64,000 bases of DNA from Pegea sp. RAD2-039 (Eukaryota; Chordata; Thaliacea; Salpida; Salpidae): assembly GCA_034620365.1 (NCBI GenBank), contig JAQGEQ010000237.1:268001-332000 (forward strand). The letters run 5' to 3'. Positions 22,424 through 34,994 of this stretch are shown in pieces. The notes beneath the pieces are model-generated. The model was not told the origin of the DNA, ran no database searches, and saw only the letters and a list, made by a program, of their open reading frames with translations. Within the stretch, counting starts at the first letter, position 1. Each line of letters starts with the position of its first letter. The position numbers and the translations under genes were made by a program.

Positions 22424-24619
22424 TCAACTTCAGTGAAAGTTAAGGATTTCTATAAAGTTCTGTTATTGTAAATCTTTTAGGTTGTATCTTTATATTTTAG
22501 TTTATATGAAAGATTTTTTATAATTATATTTTTATTTTAATTAATTATGAAACGTACACTAGCTGAAAATGCTGCGCAAGTTGTTTATAGACCCAAATAA
22601 TCTATTGTCAGTTAATAACAGGCCTTACAAGGAAACAACTTTCATCACCTTCCTACTAGTGTTGATGTAGAGTTTGAACAGTGAAGTAAAATGTGAAGAG
22701 CTTCTTGGTTGCAAAACACAAGATGTTACCAGCACTTTAATAGGTTGAATCTGATTAGATTATGTTGAAATACAAGTTGACTTGACAAAATTTAATGCTC
22801 AATTGGGTAGATACACTAAAATAAATATATATTTCTCAACACATGGTCCCGTTTCTATTATCTTCTGATTTCAAATTCTTATTTATAATAAATTAATATT
22901 TGAATAGTTGTGAGTTTAAAGTGAGTCTAGCCAACTGTGTATTTTTATATATATCAGCAAATGACTTTTTAATTGAAATGAAAAACCTTTTTAAATTAGT
23001 TTTTATTATAAAGTATATTGTGTAACTAAATATCAAAACTTTTAAAGTTTAATCTAATTTATATTTTGTCACCAAGTATTTAACAATACCACCAATGAAA
23101 AACTCAATAACCTACTATTAAAGCAAATCAGATGAAACTTAATATAACAGATAAACTAGAATCAGATGAACAAACAGCAGATAAACAATCAAGAAAACAA
23201 ACCAACAACAAACGAAACTGCAACAGTTACACCAGGAAAGAGTTACTTGTTAGATTCTTGATGAAAAATTTAAATTAAAATGAAAACTAATTTTCAGTTT
23301 GTATAATTGTTAGCTCATTCTCTTACTAGAACTACTTAGTGGCAATATTTTTGTATAAATGTTGGTTGGTTGATTGAAAAGATTTTCTAAAAACTTGATT
23401 ATTTAACTTGAAGTTGTTGTTGCAGCAAAGCAGCAGGACTTTTTGGCTTTTTTTCTTTAAGACTTTACAAAAATAGTTTTTAAAATGAATTATTTTGTTG
23501 GGGTTCTTTGACTTCTTACAATTTTAACTTATTGAATCTATTGAAGCTATGAAGATTGGTTTAGATGATAAATTAATCTTATAAAATACTTGGAAGTAGT
23601 ACTTGGAAAACTGATATTTTCTTGAAAGTTACTACAACTTTAAGATTTTATTTAATTATTTCAATCTTCAATTAGTTTTGATCTTAAGTAATTGATAAAA
23701 TTAATTAGATATCTGCGCATCTGAATTGGTTTAAATGTTTTTAAGGTGTTTATCTGTAATCTACACAACAGAAAATAATTTTTGGTTGATAATATATGAA
23801 TAATCCAGCAGGCCAAACCAGGAGGTTCGATAATAATAAGAACAGAATTTCTTCAAAAACAGAACAAGGTAGCCAAATACCTTCACTGGCTTATTTGCAG
23901 ATCAACAGTATTTCCCTGTAAATGAAAAATAAAATCTACAGAATACAAAGAGAAGTTAAAACCAACTGATCAGATATTGCTGTAAAATATAAAAGTAAGA
24001 AAAACGGTTTACTAGTAGATGACAAAGTAACAAGCAACATAAATTTAAACATAAAAAAATTCTAAAAAGTTGAAATAGAAAAATGTAAAAATAAATATGA
24101 AGATTATGGAAAGTAAAAACTAAATTACTTCTAAATAAATTAAAATATTTAACAAATACCAATTATTAAACTTTTAGTAATTATTTGTTTCTATTTGTAA
24201 ACTGAAAGAATCTTATAAGGCTTGATGTAAGTATATAGAAATATTAAAACATTTTTTTCTGTGAGAATTTTTTAATTGTGTGAGAAAAAATCAACTTTCA
24301 TCCCTTTAAAAGATCAATCACAAGATCTATCTGCAAGCCAGAAGTATCCTTGTTCATAATATTTGGAAATAAAAGCTCTCTTAAATATTTGAATTATATA
24401 TTTTACATTAGTAAAAATAATATAAATTTTTGTTATAATCTATAAACGAAAATATATTATCTAAAAAACTTATTTCTTATTGTTTTGCTTTGCTTGTGTA
24501 AATTCTAATCATTAATCATAATAATAATGGTAATAATTGAAACAAGCTTACAGAACTGTGGGTTTGAGGTAACCACAGTATTATAAAAGCTTGTTATAAG
24601 GTTCTGCTTGTAAGTTCTG
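22424..24619. repeat. 2.2 kb non-coding tail repeat, copy A
   Basis: AT-rich, with no open frame of note. Repeated at 30367-32511, 37675-39455 plus 40965-41317, and in part at 52681-53060. It ends with the AACAAGCTT...AAGCTTGTT hairpin just before the EAG exon copy. It could be a decayed transposon, but I see no transposase or target-site duplication. Confidence 0.75.
24541..24595. repeat. imperfect 55-nt hairpin, copy A
   Basis: Outer arms AACAAGCTT (24541-24549) and AAGCTTGTT (24587-24595) pair perfectly; inside them CTGTGG (24556-24561) pairs with CCACAG (24573-24578). Found in all four tail copies. Confidence 0.7.
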
Positions 24620-24846
24620 CTGCTGATCAAAATAGCTTTGATGACGTCAGTAGTGGGTTTCGTTTAAGTTTTGATGAAGAAGACGCAAAGACTGTTGAAC
24701 AACGAATCCAAAGAAGTTTAAGTCGAGTCAGTGACCGAATCTCAGCTATTGATTCAACACTTGCTGCTATTTTATCATACGTCACTACTACGTCATCAAC
24801 ACGTGATCAGAAGAAGTTGTTTGATCGTACTGGGAGCAAGGAATGA
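24620..24846 (+). pseudogene. orphan copy of the last EAG exon
   Basis: Same length as the real exon (227 nt) and open to the same TGA, with few changes (for example Glu to Gln in VEQRIQ and Glu to Asp in AIDST). It has no other channel exons and no good acceptor (ttctgctg instead of ggtcag), so it is a duplication by-product rather than a gene. Confidence 0.9.
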
Positions 24847-25680
24847 TAGGAAGACTTTTTTGATGGGATTTTTAGGGATTCTTCCACTTTTCGAGTTGAA
24901 ACTCAAAAATAAGATTTTTTTTGAACTTTTTTTTCAATTGTTGCAAATGTAGTGAATCTAATATTAAAGAAAATTTGATTTCTGCGAAAAAAAGGACACC
25001 AAAAATGATTAATTTATCTTTATCAGATATTTAAATTAGTTTTGAATAATTTAAATGAAATTAAAATCTAATTTTATCGACAAAAAGTTTCCAGATTCAA
25101 TTCTTTTTTCTTTTATAAATTTAATAAATTAGAATTTGTTATTTTTTCATCAAGTTAAAAATTTAAATAACTTTTTGGTAAGTTACTTTCAAGAACATAT
25201 ATTCATCTTAAAAGATTTAATTAGTAAATGTAAGTTATTTTCTATTAATAAGAAATATCCAAATAATTACCACAAATACATTGATGATAAGTTTAAAGTC
25301 AGAACGAGCAATTTGTGAATTTAAAGAAAAATACTTTTAAATTGCTATCAACGAAAAATCTTTGAAAGTTCAAAGTCCAAAAACCAAGTTAACTGATTTA
25401 GTTGAAGTGAATTTGATTTTAAATTTTGTTAAAAGCTCAAAAAATTAAATTTTAATTTAGCTTTTAACTAGTTAACTAGAAAGTTAAATGATAAGCTTTC
25501 ATCTGGATACAAAATTAAAGACTCCTCATCAATAAGACATTTTTTGTGAAATCAGATGCTGCTGATTAAAGAAGAAAGGAAGATGAAGATCTCAAGATCA
25601 CTAAATCTTAATTGCATCTTCTTGAAGAAGTGTGTCTTCCACACATTGAGTCATAAATGAGTAAAAAAGAAGATAAAGTT
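24847..25680. repeat. copy of EAG 3' UTR and flank
   Basis: Follows the orphan exon collinearly and matches 6398-7230. The poly(A) hexamer has been altered. No gene seen. Confidence 0.85.
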
Positions 25681-26619
25681 TAATTTCTGAAATTTAGTAG
25701 AAAAATCAAACAACATTTTCAGCAATTACTTCACGATATGTGAAAAGTAATTGAAAAATCTGAGTATATTACAAACACAAATTTCTATTGTTTGATTTCA
25801 GTTTGTTCTTTAATAGTTTGTGTTCTTGTTACAATCTAAAAACGAATTAGATGTTGGATTTTACAGAATCAATCAACTTTGTATAAAAAAATAAAATATT
25901 TTCTCCGTGTAAAAAGTGAATAATTATTAAGGTATTAGAAAGTAGATTGAAAAGTTTTGAAATAAAATTAGAACTTGTTAAAGAATATGTTAGCTTCATC
26001 TTCCAATTTATTAAATTTAGTGTTACCAATTAAAATTATTTTAAATTTAATTAAACTATAAATGATTTTATCAAAGATTTCCTAATTAGTCTGAAGATTT
26101 TATGAAGAAATTTTGCTTTATTGTTGAATTAACTAAATTATTATTTATGATAATTTTATTATAATCTTAATAATTTATTTTTCAATAAATTCTTTTAGAA
26201 AAAAGTTTTGTGATAGCTTGCAAAGATAAAGATTAAATCAGATGTAATAATCTAGAAATATCATTGAACAAAAGATTGCAATTACTGACATAAAGTTTAT
26301 TTAAGAAGTTGTTTTTAAAGATCCACCTATATAACAATTGTTTCTTATGATTTAAAATTATTTTGAGGTAAGTTCGACTCTTGCTTTTTTACTAATGTTC
26401 TTACCAACTATCTAAAAAAATATTTTTAAATAAATCAACTTTTATAACTAATTCTGTTTTATTTTAATTTATTTAATTCTTTAATTTCATTTTTGTTTCT
26501 AACTTTTTATATACAAACTTTGATCATAAATAGAAATTATAAAAAATGTTGCTAGTATTTCAAAGTTAGCAATTATCTACTTTATGTAAAAACTGTATTT
26601 CTATTTCATTAAAAAAAAA

Positions 26620-26840
26620 TGTTAAAGTCTAAGGCGTACATATAAGGATGCACAAATAGAAAATAACTGTTTTTTGTTAAGTTTATTTATAGAGTTGTTT
26701 TTGTAAACATGTTTTCCAAGATAGAGAATAAATACGATTTGATTTATCTAGCCAATTCATTTTATAAAAGCTTGACAGCTAGTAGTTTATCAGACCTTGT
26801 AAGACTTTTATTGTATTTGTAGTTTTATACTCAGAAAGTG
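26620..26840 (+). promoter_or_regulatory. conserved promoter-like block of forkhead copy 4
   Basis: TATAAAA at 26763-26769, TCAGA 28 nt later, then GTAAGA. It survives although a nearby 330-bp segment is deleted in this unit. Confidence 0.4.
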
Positions 26841-27683
26841 ACTTTATTTTGGCTATAATTTTGATTTTAGTAATATTTAGTTGTAATTAGAAAGCTGTTT
26901 TACAAATTTATTTTTAAATTATATCCTAAAAATCTATTTTACTTTTAGTTTGTAAATCATTAGTTATGTTGAAGTTGTTTTGTTTTAGAGTTTATTAATT
27001 TAAAATAATTCTTATCTAATAGTTACAAATTTAGTTGAAGTAATATTTAGTTGAAGTCACAAAGTTTTAAATTGAAAATGATTTCTTAAAAATCTATTTA
27101 TCTTTAGATTTATCTTTATCTTTTAACTAACAAACATGACTTTCTTTATAATTTTGTAATTATAGAAAGTTATTAGAATATTTATTATATTGAATATTGG
27201 AAAAGAACAGAACTGAAGATATTTAAAAATTAGAAGTGAAAGCTACAAAACAGCAATAAATAAAGTAATAAATTTAGGGAATAAACAAAACATTTTGTAA
27301 ATTACTTTTAAATAAAATCAAATTAGAATTATTACAGTAAGAACTCATTTATAAGCAGTTCGAAAAATTAGATATCATAAAAATTGTTTTTACGAAAATT
27401 ATTCTATTTATTTTTATGTTGAAACTTTGACCCCTAAGAATTATCGACAAAAATTCTTCTGATGTTTACTTCATCTAGATTTAAATAATTGAAATTTTGA
27501 GGCTTACATTTTTTTCAATTTTTTTTTAGTTTATTAACTAACTTAAGATCTTAAGAATTTCATCAATTTTTTCAAAGATTTTCTAGCCTTCAATTTTAAT
27601 TTAATTTTCATCAAGCTGTTTAAGTAAGAACAAATTTTAAGTAGAAGTTTTTACTGTTTATTCGAGAACATTATTAGTCTAAG

Positions 27684-29976
27684 ATGGAAAGATATCTCAA
27701 CATTCCATACAAGAAGTCCCATACTACATCTGAGAAGTAAGATGAATTTTTATTTATATTTTTGACATACTTAATAAAAATGTTTTAAAAAAGTAACTAT
27801 AAGTTAAAAAATATATCTCTAAAACTTATTTTTATACTATTATGTTATTAGTTTATACTATATTGTGTTGTTGTTTATTAAATAATCTAATTGTTTTTTT
27901 AAACTGGTATTTATCCCTCAAACCTTTGATGCTTATTTAAACTGTGATTATTTTTTAATGTTGCCACTTAACTTTTTTTAAATAATATTTATTATCTAAA
28001 TACAAATATTTATTTGAGATAAAATGATTTTCTTTTCATTTATTTTTAGTAACTCAACTCTTGTACCAACCAATCAGCATAATGAAGAAGAAATAATTAA
28101 ACAAAATCCTTCATCAGCAGATGAAGAAAACATCAATTTAACTTCAACAGAAACCTATTTTTCAAATCGTCGACAAAACTTCTTGGTCCCTGTTACACAA
28201 CAACAAACTTTCAGCAACATAGTATTTCATCCTAAAATTATTTTTAAGCAAAGATCTACCAGTAATAGAAGCAACACTTCTAATGGTTATGCTTTACCTG
28301 CTACTACCAAACAAAGACACCTTTGGAAAAGAATTGGTTTAGTTACTAACAGGACTTCCACTGTAAATGCTCCATTACTTAGAAAGCTTTTAATGGATCC
28401 TTCTAAACCCAAACCTACTCACCATGGTAACCAAGCAATAGTTTCTTCAAATACTTCATTGTGTACGCAATCAGTTGGAACTGAAACAGATTTACGAAAT
28501 CCTACTGATCAAAGTAAACTAGGTTTTGATAAGAGTTACAATGACAATACAATCATGCCACCTCAAACAAGCAACAAAAACCAATTACCTACTTTTCATT
28601 CTAACAAAAATGGCCGACAAAAATACAGCATCGTAGCTCTTATATTGAAAGCTCTAGAATCAAATGAAGATAAAGACATGTCTCTATCTGATATTTACAA
28701 GTTTGTTGAAAATATGGAATCCTCTGTCGAAAGTTTGAAAACTACCAAAAGAAACTCAATCAGAACTACTTTGAGTATTTATGATTTCTTTTATAAGGTT
28801 CCCAAAGAAAACGGGAAGAAGGGAAACTACTGGAAGTCGAAACGTAAATTGAAAGAGTTGTTTCATGAAGATAACTTTTCAAGAAGATTATCAGAAAAGA
28901 AGATTTCTTCGACTCCTAACCCTAATCCAACAGATTACTTACCAAGAAATGATTTTGCTTCTACATCATTATTTGTTGGAAATTCATCTCAAATAATTCA
29001 AAGTAATTGTAGAACTCAACCACTGGCTAATTACTCTGTAAATAATTCCAAGCAGCAATTACTAAATCAAACTAATGTTATTTACTCACAACAATCTAAT
29101 CCAATCAACAATTTGGAACAAAGAAGTAAAGAAACTCGAGTCGATGCTGTTTATATTTCTGAAAGAAATCAGTTTCAATCAACTAACAGTAATTGTCAGC
29201 AACAAATTTTACCTCAAAACCAGATAAACAATTTTCAACCAACTTCAATTCCATTCAATGCTACAGGACAAGTCAATGCTGTTAACATAGAACCACAAAT
29301 TGAAGGTTGTTCTGATTTTAATAAAATTAATTGTGGATACAGTGATTTGAAACCAACGAATCATTTGTCGTATCAATCAGTTGATCCTCAATCGAATCAT
29401 ATATTAGATTCATCTCAAGTGGTTCCAACCAACAGAGCTCATCAACAACCAACTAACTTCTATCAACATCTTTGTACTGATCAACTAACACCAAATCAAA
29501 TAACTCAGTTTAACTCACAACAAGTGATTCCAGTTAATAACTTTGGACAAATTCAAGAAACTCAATTTGATTCTACTTATCAAGTTCAGCAAATTCAACC
29601 TCAGTTTCGTGAGATGAATCATCTGCAAGAAAATTTCAACCAATCAAATACCAGCTACTTACAACCCAGTCAACTTCCAGTTAATATTATTGGACAAACT
29701 AATAATCCCAAATCTTCTGTATCAGTGAATCATTCGTTGAATTGCAATCAAGTATTACCAACTCATACAAACAAGTATATTTCACATTATTCACCAAATC
29801 GTTTGAATCAAACCAATCAGATCAATTATCTTCAAAATAATAACTTTGGACAAGGAATTATTCAAAATATTCAAAATGTTCCCAACTGCAACCCTACAAT
29901 ATACCAGCATCAGCCAGCAAACCCAAATATTCAGCAAAATAATCAGATTCAAATCATTAATGTACAACCCAACTGA
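27684..29976 (+). CDS. divergent forkhead (FOX) protein, copy 4
   Basis: 659 aa; exons 27684-27736 and 28050-29976. The forkhead region is the same as in copies 2 and 3. Copy-specific change NRTSTV in the N-terminal linker. Like copy 1, the end of its intron opens an in-frame ATG (28024) that would replace MERYL by a hydrophobic MIFFSFIF start if the first intron were not spliced; the conserved splice sites argue against this being normal. Confidence 0.85.
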
Positions 29977-30366
29977 TCTCAAAATAAAACTACGAAACAA
30001 GGTGGTGTTGGTGACAACAAATCATATTTGGAGGTCAGTTCTGTTTTCAACTAAATTTGAAGTTACGAAAACTGAACAAGTCTTTGTTAATAACGAATCT
30101 CAAAAACAACTTCTAATTTACAGCTGCAGTCAAGATTGATATTTCCTTAAAATTGTTTGAAGTTTTTATCTTATTACTTTTGATTTGCTTATTTTCTTTT
30201 TTGATTGAATTAAATTATGTGAATTTTTAAGTAGTATCGTTACATGTATGTAACTGTTTGTGTTGTTTGCAATTTAACAATTAATTTCATTAAATGTTTA
30301 TTTTCAGTAAAATTTGTTGATTTTTAACAAGATGGTTGTTTGCTTGATTATAGAGCTTAGTATAAT

Positions 30367-32511
30367 TCCAACTTCAGTGAAAGTTAAGGATTTCTACAAA
30401 GTTCTGTTGCTGTAAATCATGAAGATTGTATCTGTATAAAGTACTTTGTATATTTTAGTTTATATGAAAGATTCTTTATAATTATATTTTTATTTTAAGT
30501 AATTATAAAACACAAGAGCTGAAACCACTAAGTAAGTTATTTATAGACCCAAATAATCTATTGTCAGTTAATAAGAGGCATCACAAGGAAACAACTCTCA
30601 TCATTTTCCTACAAGAGTAGATGTAGAGTTAGAACAGTGAAGTAGAATGTGAACAGCTTCTTGGTTACGAAACATAAGATTTGTTACCAGCACTTTAATA
30701 GGTTGAATCTGATTAGACTATATTTAAGTAGCTTGAATTACTTTAGATTATATCGAAATACAAGTTGATTTGACAAAATTTATTGTTAAATTGGGTAGAT
30801 AAAGTCAAATAGATACATGTTTCTCAATACATGGTCCTGTTTGTATTATCTTCTGATTTTGAAGTATTAGTTATAACAAATTAATATTTGAATAGTTGTG
30901 AGTTTAAAGTGAGTCTAGGCAAATGTGTATTTATATATATCAGCAAATGACTTTTTAATAATTGAAATGAAAAGTTTTTTAAAAATTAGTTTTTATTATA
31001 AAGTATATTTTGTAACTAAATATTAAAACTTTTATAGCTTTATCTAATTTATATTTTTTCACCAAGTATTTAACAATGCCACCAATGAAAAAGCTTAATA
31101 ACCTACTATTAATGCAAATCAGATGAAGCTTAATATAACAATAACATATAAACTAAAATCAGATGAACAAACAGCAAATAAACAATCAAGAAAACAAACC
31201 AACAACAAATGAAACCGCAAAAGTTACACCAGGAAAGAGTTACTTGTTAGACTCTTGATGAAAAACTTAAATTAAATTGAAAACTAAATTTCAGTTTGTA
31301 TATTTGTTAGCTCATTCTGTTACTAGAACTACTTAGTGGCAATATTTTTGTATAAATGTTGGTTGGTTGATTGAAAAGCTTTTCTTTTCAAATCATTATT
31401 TAACTCGAAGTTGGTGTTGCAGCAAAGCAGCAGGACTTTTTGGCTTTTTTCTTTAAAACTTTACAAAAAATAGTTTTTAAAATAAATTATTTTGTTGGGG
31501 TTTTTTGAAACATCTTAACTTATTGAATCTATGAAGCTATGAAGATTAGTGTAGATGATAAATTAATCTTATAAAATACTTGGAAGTAGTATTTGGAAAA
31601 CTGATATTTTCTTGAAAGTAACTACAACTTTAAGATTTTATTTATTTATTCTAATCTTGATTTAGCTTTTATCTTAAGTAATTGATAAAATTAAATAGAT
31701 ATCTGCGCTTCTGAACTGGTTTAAATGTTTTTAAAAGTTTATCTGTAATCTGCACAACAGAAAATAAAATAACAAGGTAGCCAAATACCTTCACTGGCTT
31801 ATTTGCATATCAACAGATATTATTGTAAATGAAAAATACAAACTATAAAATACAAAGAAAAGTTAAAACCAACTGATCAGATATAGCTGTAAAATATAAA
31901 TGTAAGAAAAACGATTTACTAGTAGATGACAAAGTAACAAGCAACATAAATTTAAACATCAAAAAATTCTAAAAGTTCAAATAGAAAAATGTAGAAATAA
32001 ATATGAAGATTATGGAAAGTAAAAACTAAATTACTTCTAAATAAATTAAAATATTTAACAAATATAAGTTATTAAACTTTTAGTAATTATTTGTTTTTAT
32101 TTGTAAACTGAAAGAATCTTATATGGCTTGATGTAAGTATATAGAAATATTAAAACATTTATTTCTATGAGAATTTTTTAATTGTGTGAGGAAAAATCAA
32201 CTTTCATCCCTTTAAAAGATCAATCACAAGATCTATCTGCAAGCCAGAAGTATCCTTGTTCAGAATATTTGGAAAGAAAAGCTCTCTTAAATATTTGATT
32301 TATATTTTACATTAGTAAAAATACTATAAATTTTTTTTTATAATCTATAAACGAAAATATATTATCTACAAAACTTATTTCTTATTTTCCTCTTTGCTTG
32401 TGTAAATTCTAATCTATAATAACAATGGTAATGGTAATAATTGAAACAAGCTTACAGAACTGTGGGTTTGAGGCAACCACAGTATTATAAAAGCTTGTTA
32501 TAAGGTTCTGC
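30367..32511. repeat. non-coding tail repeat, copy B
   Basis: Matches 22424-24619 with several small deletions (for example around 31770, where about 70 bp are missing). Contains the hairpin at its 3' end. Confidence 0.75.
32445..32499. repeat. imperfect hairpin, copy B
   Basis: Same outer arms (AACAAGCTT/AAGCTTGTT) and inner CTGTGG/CCACAG pairing as copy A. Confidence 0.7.
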
Positions 32512-32710
32512 TTGTACGGTGAGCTGCTGATCAAAATAGCTTTGATGACGTCAGTAGTGGGTTTCGTTTAAGTTTTGATGAAGAGGACGCGAAGACTGTT
32601 GAAGACCCAATCCAAAGAAGTCTAAGTCGAGTCAGTGACCGAATCTCAGCTATTGAATCAGCACTTGCTGCTATTTTATCATACGTCACTACTACGTCAT
32701 CAACACGTGA
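32512..32710 (+). pseudogene. truncated copy of the last EAG exon
   Basis: Begins with tacggtgag (the original is tacggtcag, so the intron end is included) and follows the exon to acgtcatcaacacgtga, then jumps straight into the unit 5 flank (agcagttacttc). About 0.9 kb of EAG 3' end and flank has been deleted relative to the copy at 24.6 kb. Confidence 0.85.
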
Positions 32711-33934
32711 AGCAGTTACTTCACGATATGTGAAAAGTAATTGAAAAATCTGAGTATATTACAAACACAAATTTCTATTGTTTGATTTCAGTTTGTTCTT
32801 TAATAGTTTGTGTTCTTGTTACAATCTAAGACTAAATTTGATGTTGGATTTTACAGAATCAATCAACTTTGTATAAATAAGGAAATATTTTCTCCATTTA
32901 AAAAGTGAATAATTATTAAGGTATTAGAAAGTAGATTGAAAAATTTTGAAATAAAATTACAACTTGTTAAAGAATATGTTAGCTTCATCTTCCAATTTGT
33001 TAAATTTAGTGTTACCAATTAAAATTATTTTAAATTTAATTAAACTATAAACGAATTTATCAAAGATTTTATAACTTGTCTGAAGATTTTATTTAGAAAT
33101 TTTGCTTTATCGTTGAATTAACTAAATTATTATTTATGATAATTTCATTATAATCTTAATAATTTATTTTTCAATAAATTCTTTTAGAATAAAGTTTTGT
33201 GATAGCTTGCAAAGATAAAGATTAAATCAGATGCTTTAGATTTAATAGAATTGAAAAAGAAATAAATCTACTTTTTTAACAAATAAGGTTTTATTAAAAT
33301 TTAAATAAACATTTTAACTTATCTATTCTCTTGTAGATTTTTTTTCTTTTTTATCTGTTGTTTACATAAGATGTTTTTATAAAAAATTAGTAAAAACAGA
33401 ATAGTTGTTTACATAAGATGTTAATATTCGATAAATTTATGAATTGTTAAAAATTATCGTTGAATTCAAACTTTCTACTTTCAAATTTCATTATTATTTT
33501 CAAGGAATTTTTTCAGATAGATTTAATTAAGATTTGTTAAATTATTAGAAGATCTTTTATTATTCTAGAAATATCATTGAACAAAAGATTGGAATTACTG
33601 ACATAAAGTTTATTTAAGAAGTTGTTTTTGAAGATCCACCTATATAACAATTGTTTCTATTGATTTAAAATTATTTTGAGGTAAGTTCGACTCTTGCTTT
33701 TTTACTAATGTTCTTACCAACTATCTAAAAATATATTTTTAAATAAATCAACTTTTATAAACAATTCCGTTTTATTTCAATTTATTTAATTCTTTAATTT
33801 CATTTTTGTTTCTAACTTTTTATATACAAACTTTGATTGTAAAAAGAAACTAAAAAAAATGTTGCTAGTATTTCAAAGTTAAAAATTATCTACTTTATGT
33901 AAAAACTGTATTTCTATTTCATTAAAATAAAAAT

Positions 33935-34160
33935 GTTAAAGTCTAAGGCGTACATATAAGGATGTACCAATAGAAAATAACTGTTTTTTGTTAAGTTTAT
34001 TTATAGAGTTGTTTTTGTAAACATGTTTTCCAAGATAGAGAATAAATACGATTTGATTTATCTAGCCAATTCATTTTATAAAAGCTTGACAGCTAGTAGT
34101 TTATCAGACCTTGTAAGACTTTTATTGTATTTGTAGTTTTATACTCAGAAAGCGACTTTC
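33935..34160 (+). promoter_or_regulatory. conserved promoter-like block of forkhead copy 5
   Basis: Inverted repeat GTACAT/ATGTAC intact; TATAAAA at 34077-34083; TCAGA then GTAAGA at the usual spacing. Confidence 0.4.
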
Positions 34161-34994
34161 CTTTATTTATAATTTTGATTTTTGTAATATTTAGTTGTAA
34201 TTAGAAAGTTGTTTTACAAATTTATTTTTAAATTATATTCTAAAAATCTATTTTACTTTTAGTTTGTAAATCATTAGTTATGTTGAAGTTGTTTTGTTTT
34301 AGAGTTTATTAATTTAAAATAATTCTTATCTAATAGTTACAAATTTAGTTGAAGTAATATTTAGTTGAAGTCACAAAGTTTTAAATTGAAAATGAATTTT
34401 TAACAATCTATTCATCTTTAGATTTATCTTTATCTTTTAACTAGCAAACATGACTTTCTTTATACTATGTAATTATAAAAAGTTATTAGAATATTTATTA
34501 TATTGAATATTGGAAAAGAACAGAATTGAAGATATTTAAAAATTAGAAATAAAAGCTACAAACAGCAATAAATAAAGTAATAACTTTAGGTAATAAACAA
34601 AACATTTTGTAAATTACTTTTAAATAAAATAAAATTAGAATTATTACAGTAAGAACTCATTTATAAGCAGCTCGAAAAAATAGATATCATAAAAATTGTT
34701 TTTACGAAAATTATTCTATTTATTTTATGTTGAAACTTTGACCCCTAAGAATTATCGACAAAAATTCTTCTGATGTTTACTTCATCTAGATTTAAATAAT
34801 TGAAATTTTGAGGCTTACATTTTTTTCAATTTTTTTTCAGTTTATTAACTTACTTAAGATCTTAAGAATTTCATCAATTCTTTCAAAGATTTTCTAGCCT
34901 TCAATTTTAAATTAATTTTCATCAAGCTGTTTAAGTAAGAACAAATTTTGAGCAGAAGTTTTTACTGTTTATTCGAGAACATTATTAGTCTAAG

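Larger units (their letters stand above)
25681..30366 (+). repeat. forkhead array, unit 4
   Basis: Collinear with the other units, but with about 330 bp missing from the 5' flank at 26243-26248 (gatgtaataatctag joins two separated parts). The conserved promoter block and gene are intact. Confidence 0.85.

Noticed and set aside
23956-24162. Hydrophobic 68-codon minus frame in the tail repeat
   Set aside because: Not kept open in the other tail copies and rich in Phe/Leu from A-rich DNA.
22424-24619. Tail repeat as a DNA transposon
   Set aside because: No transposase frame, no terminal inverted repeats spanning the element and no target-site duplication visible; left as an unclassified repeat.
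24731-24952. 73-codon + frame over the orphan EAG exon (and the same at 6282)
   Set aside because: Out-of-frame shadow of the last EAG exon in both places.
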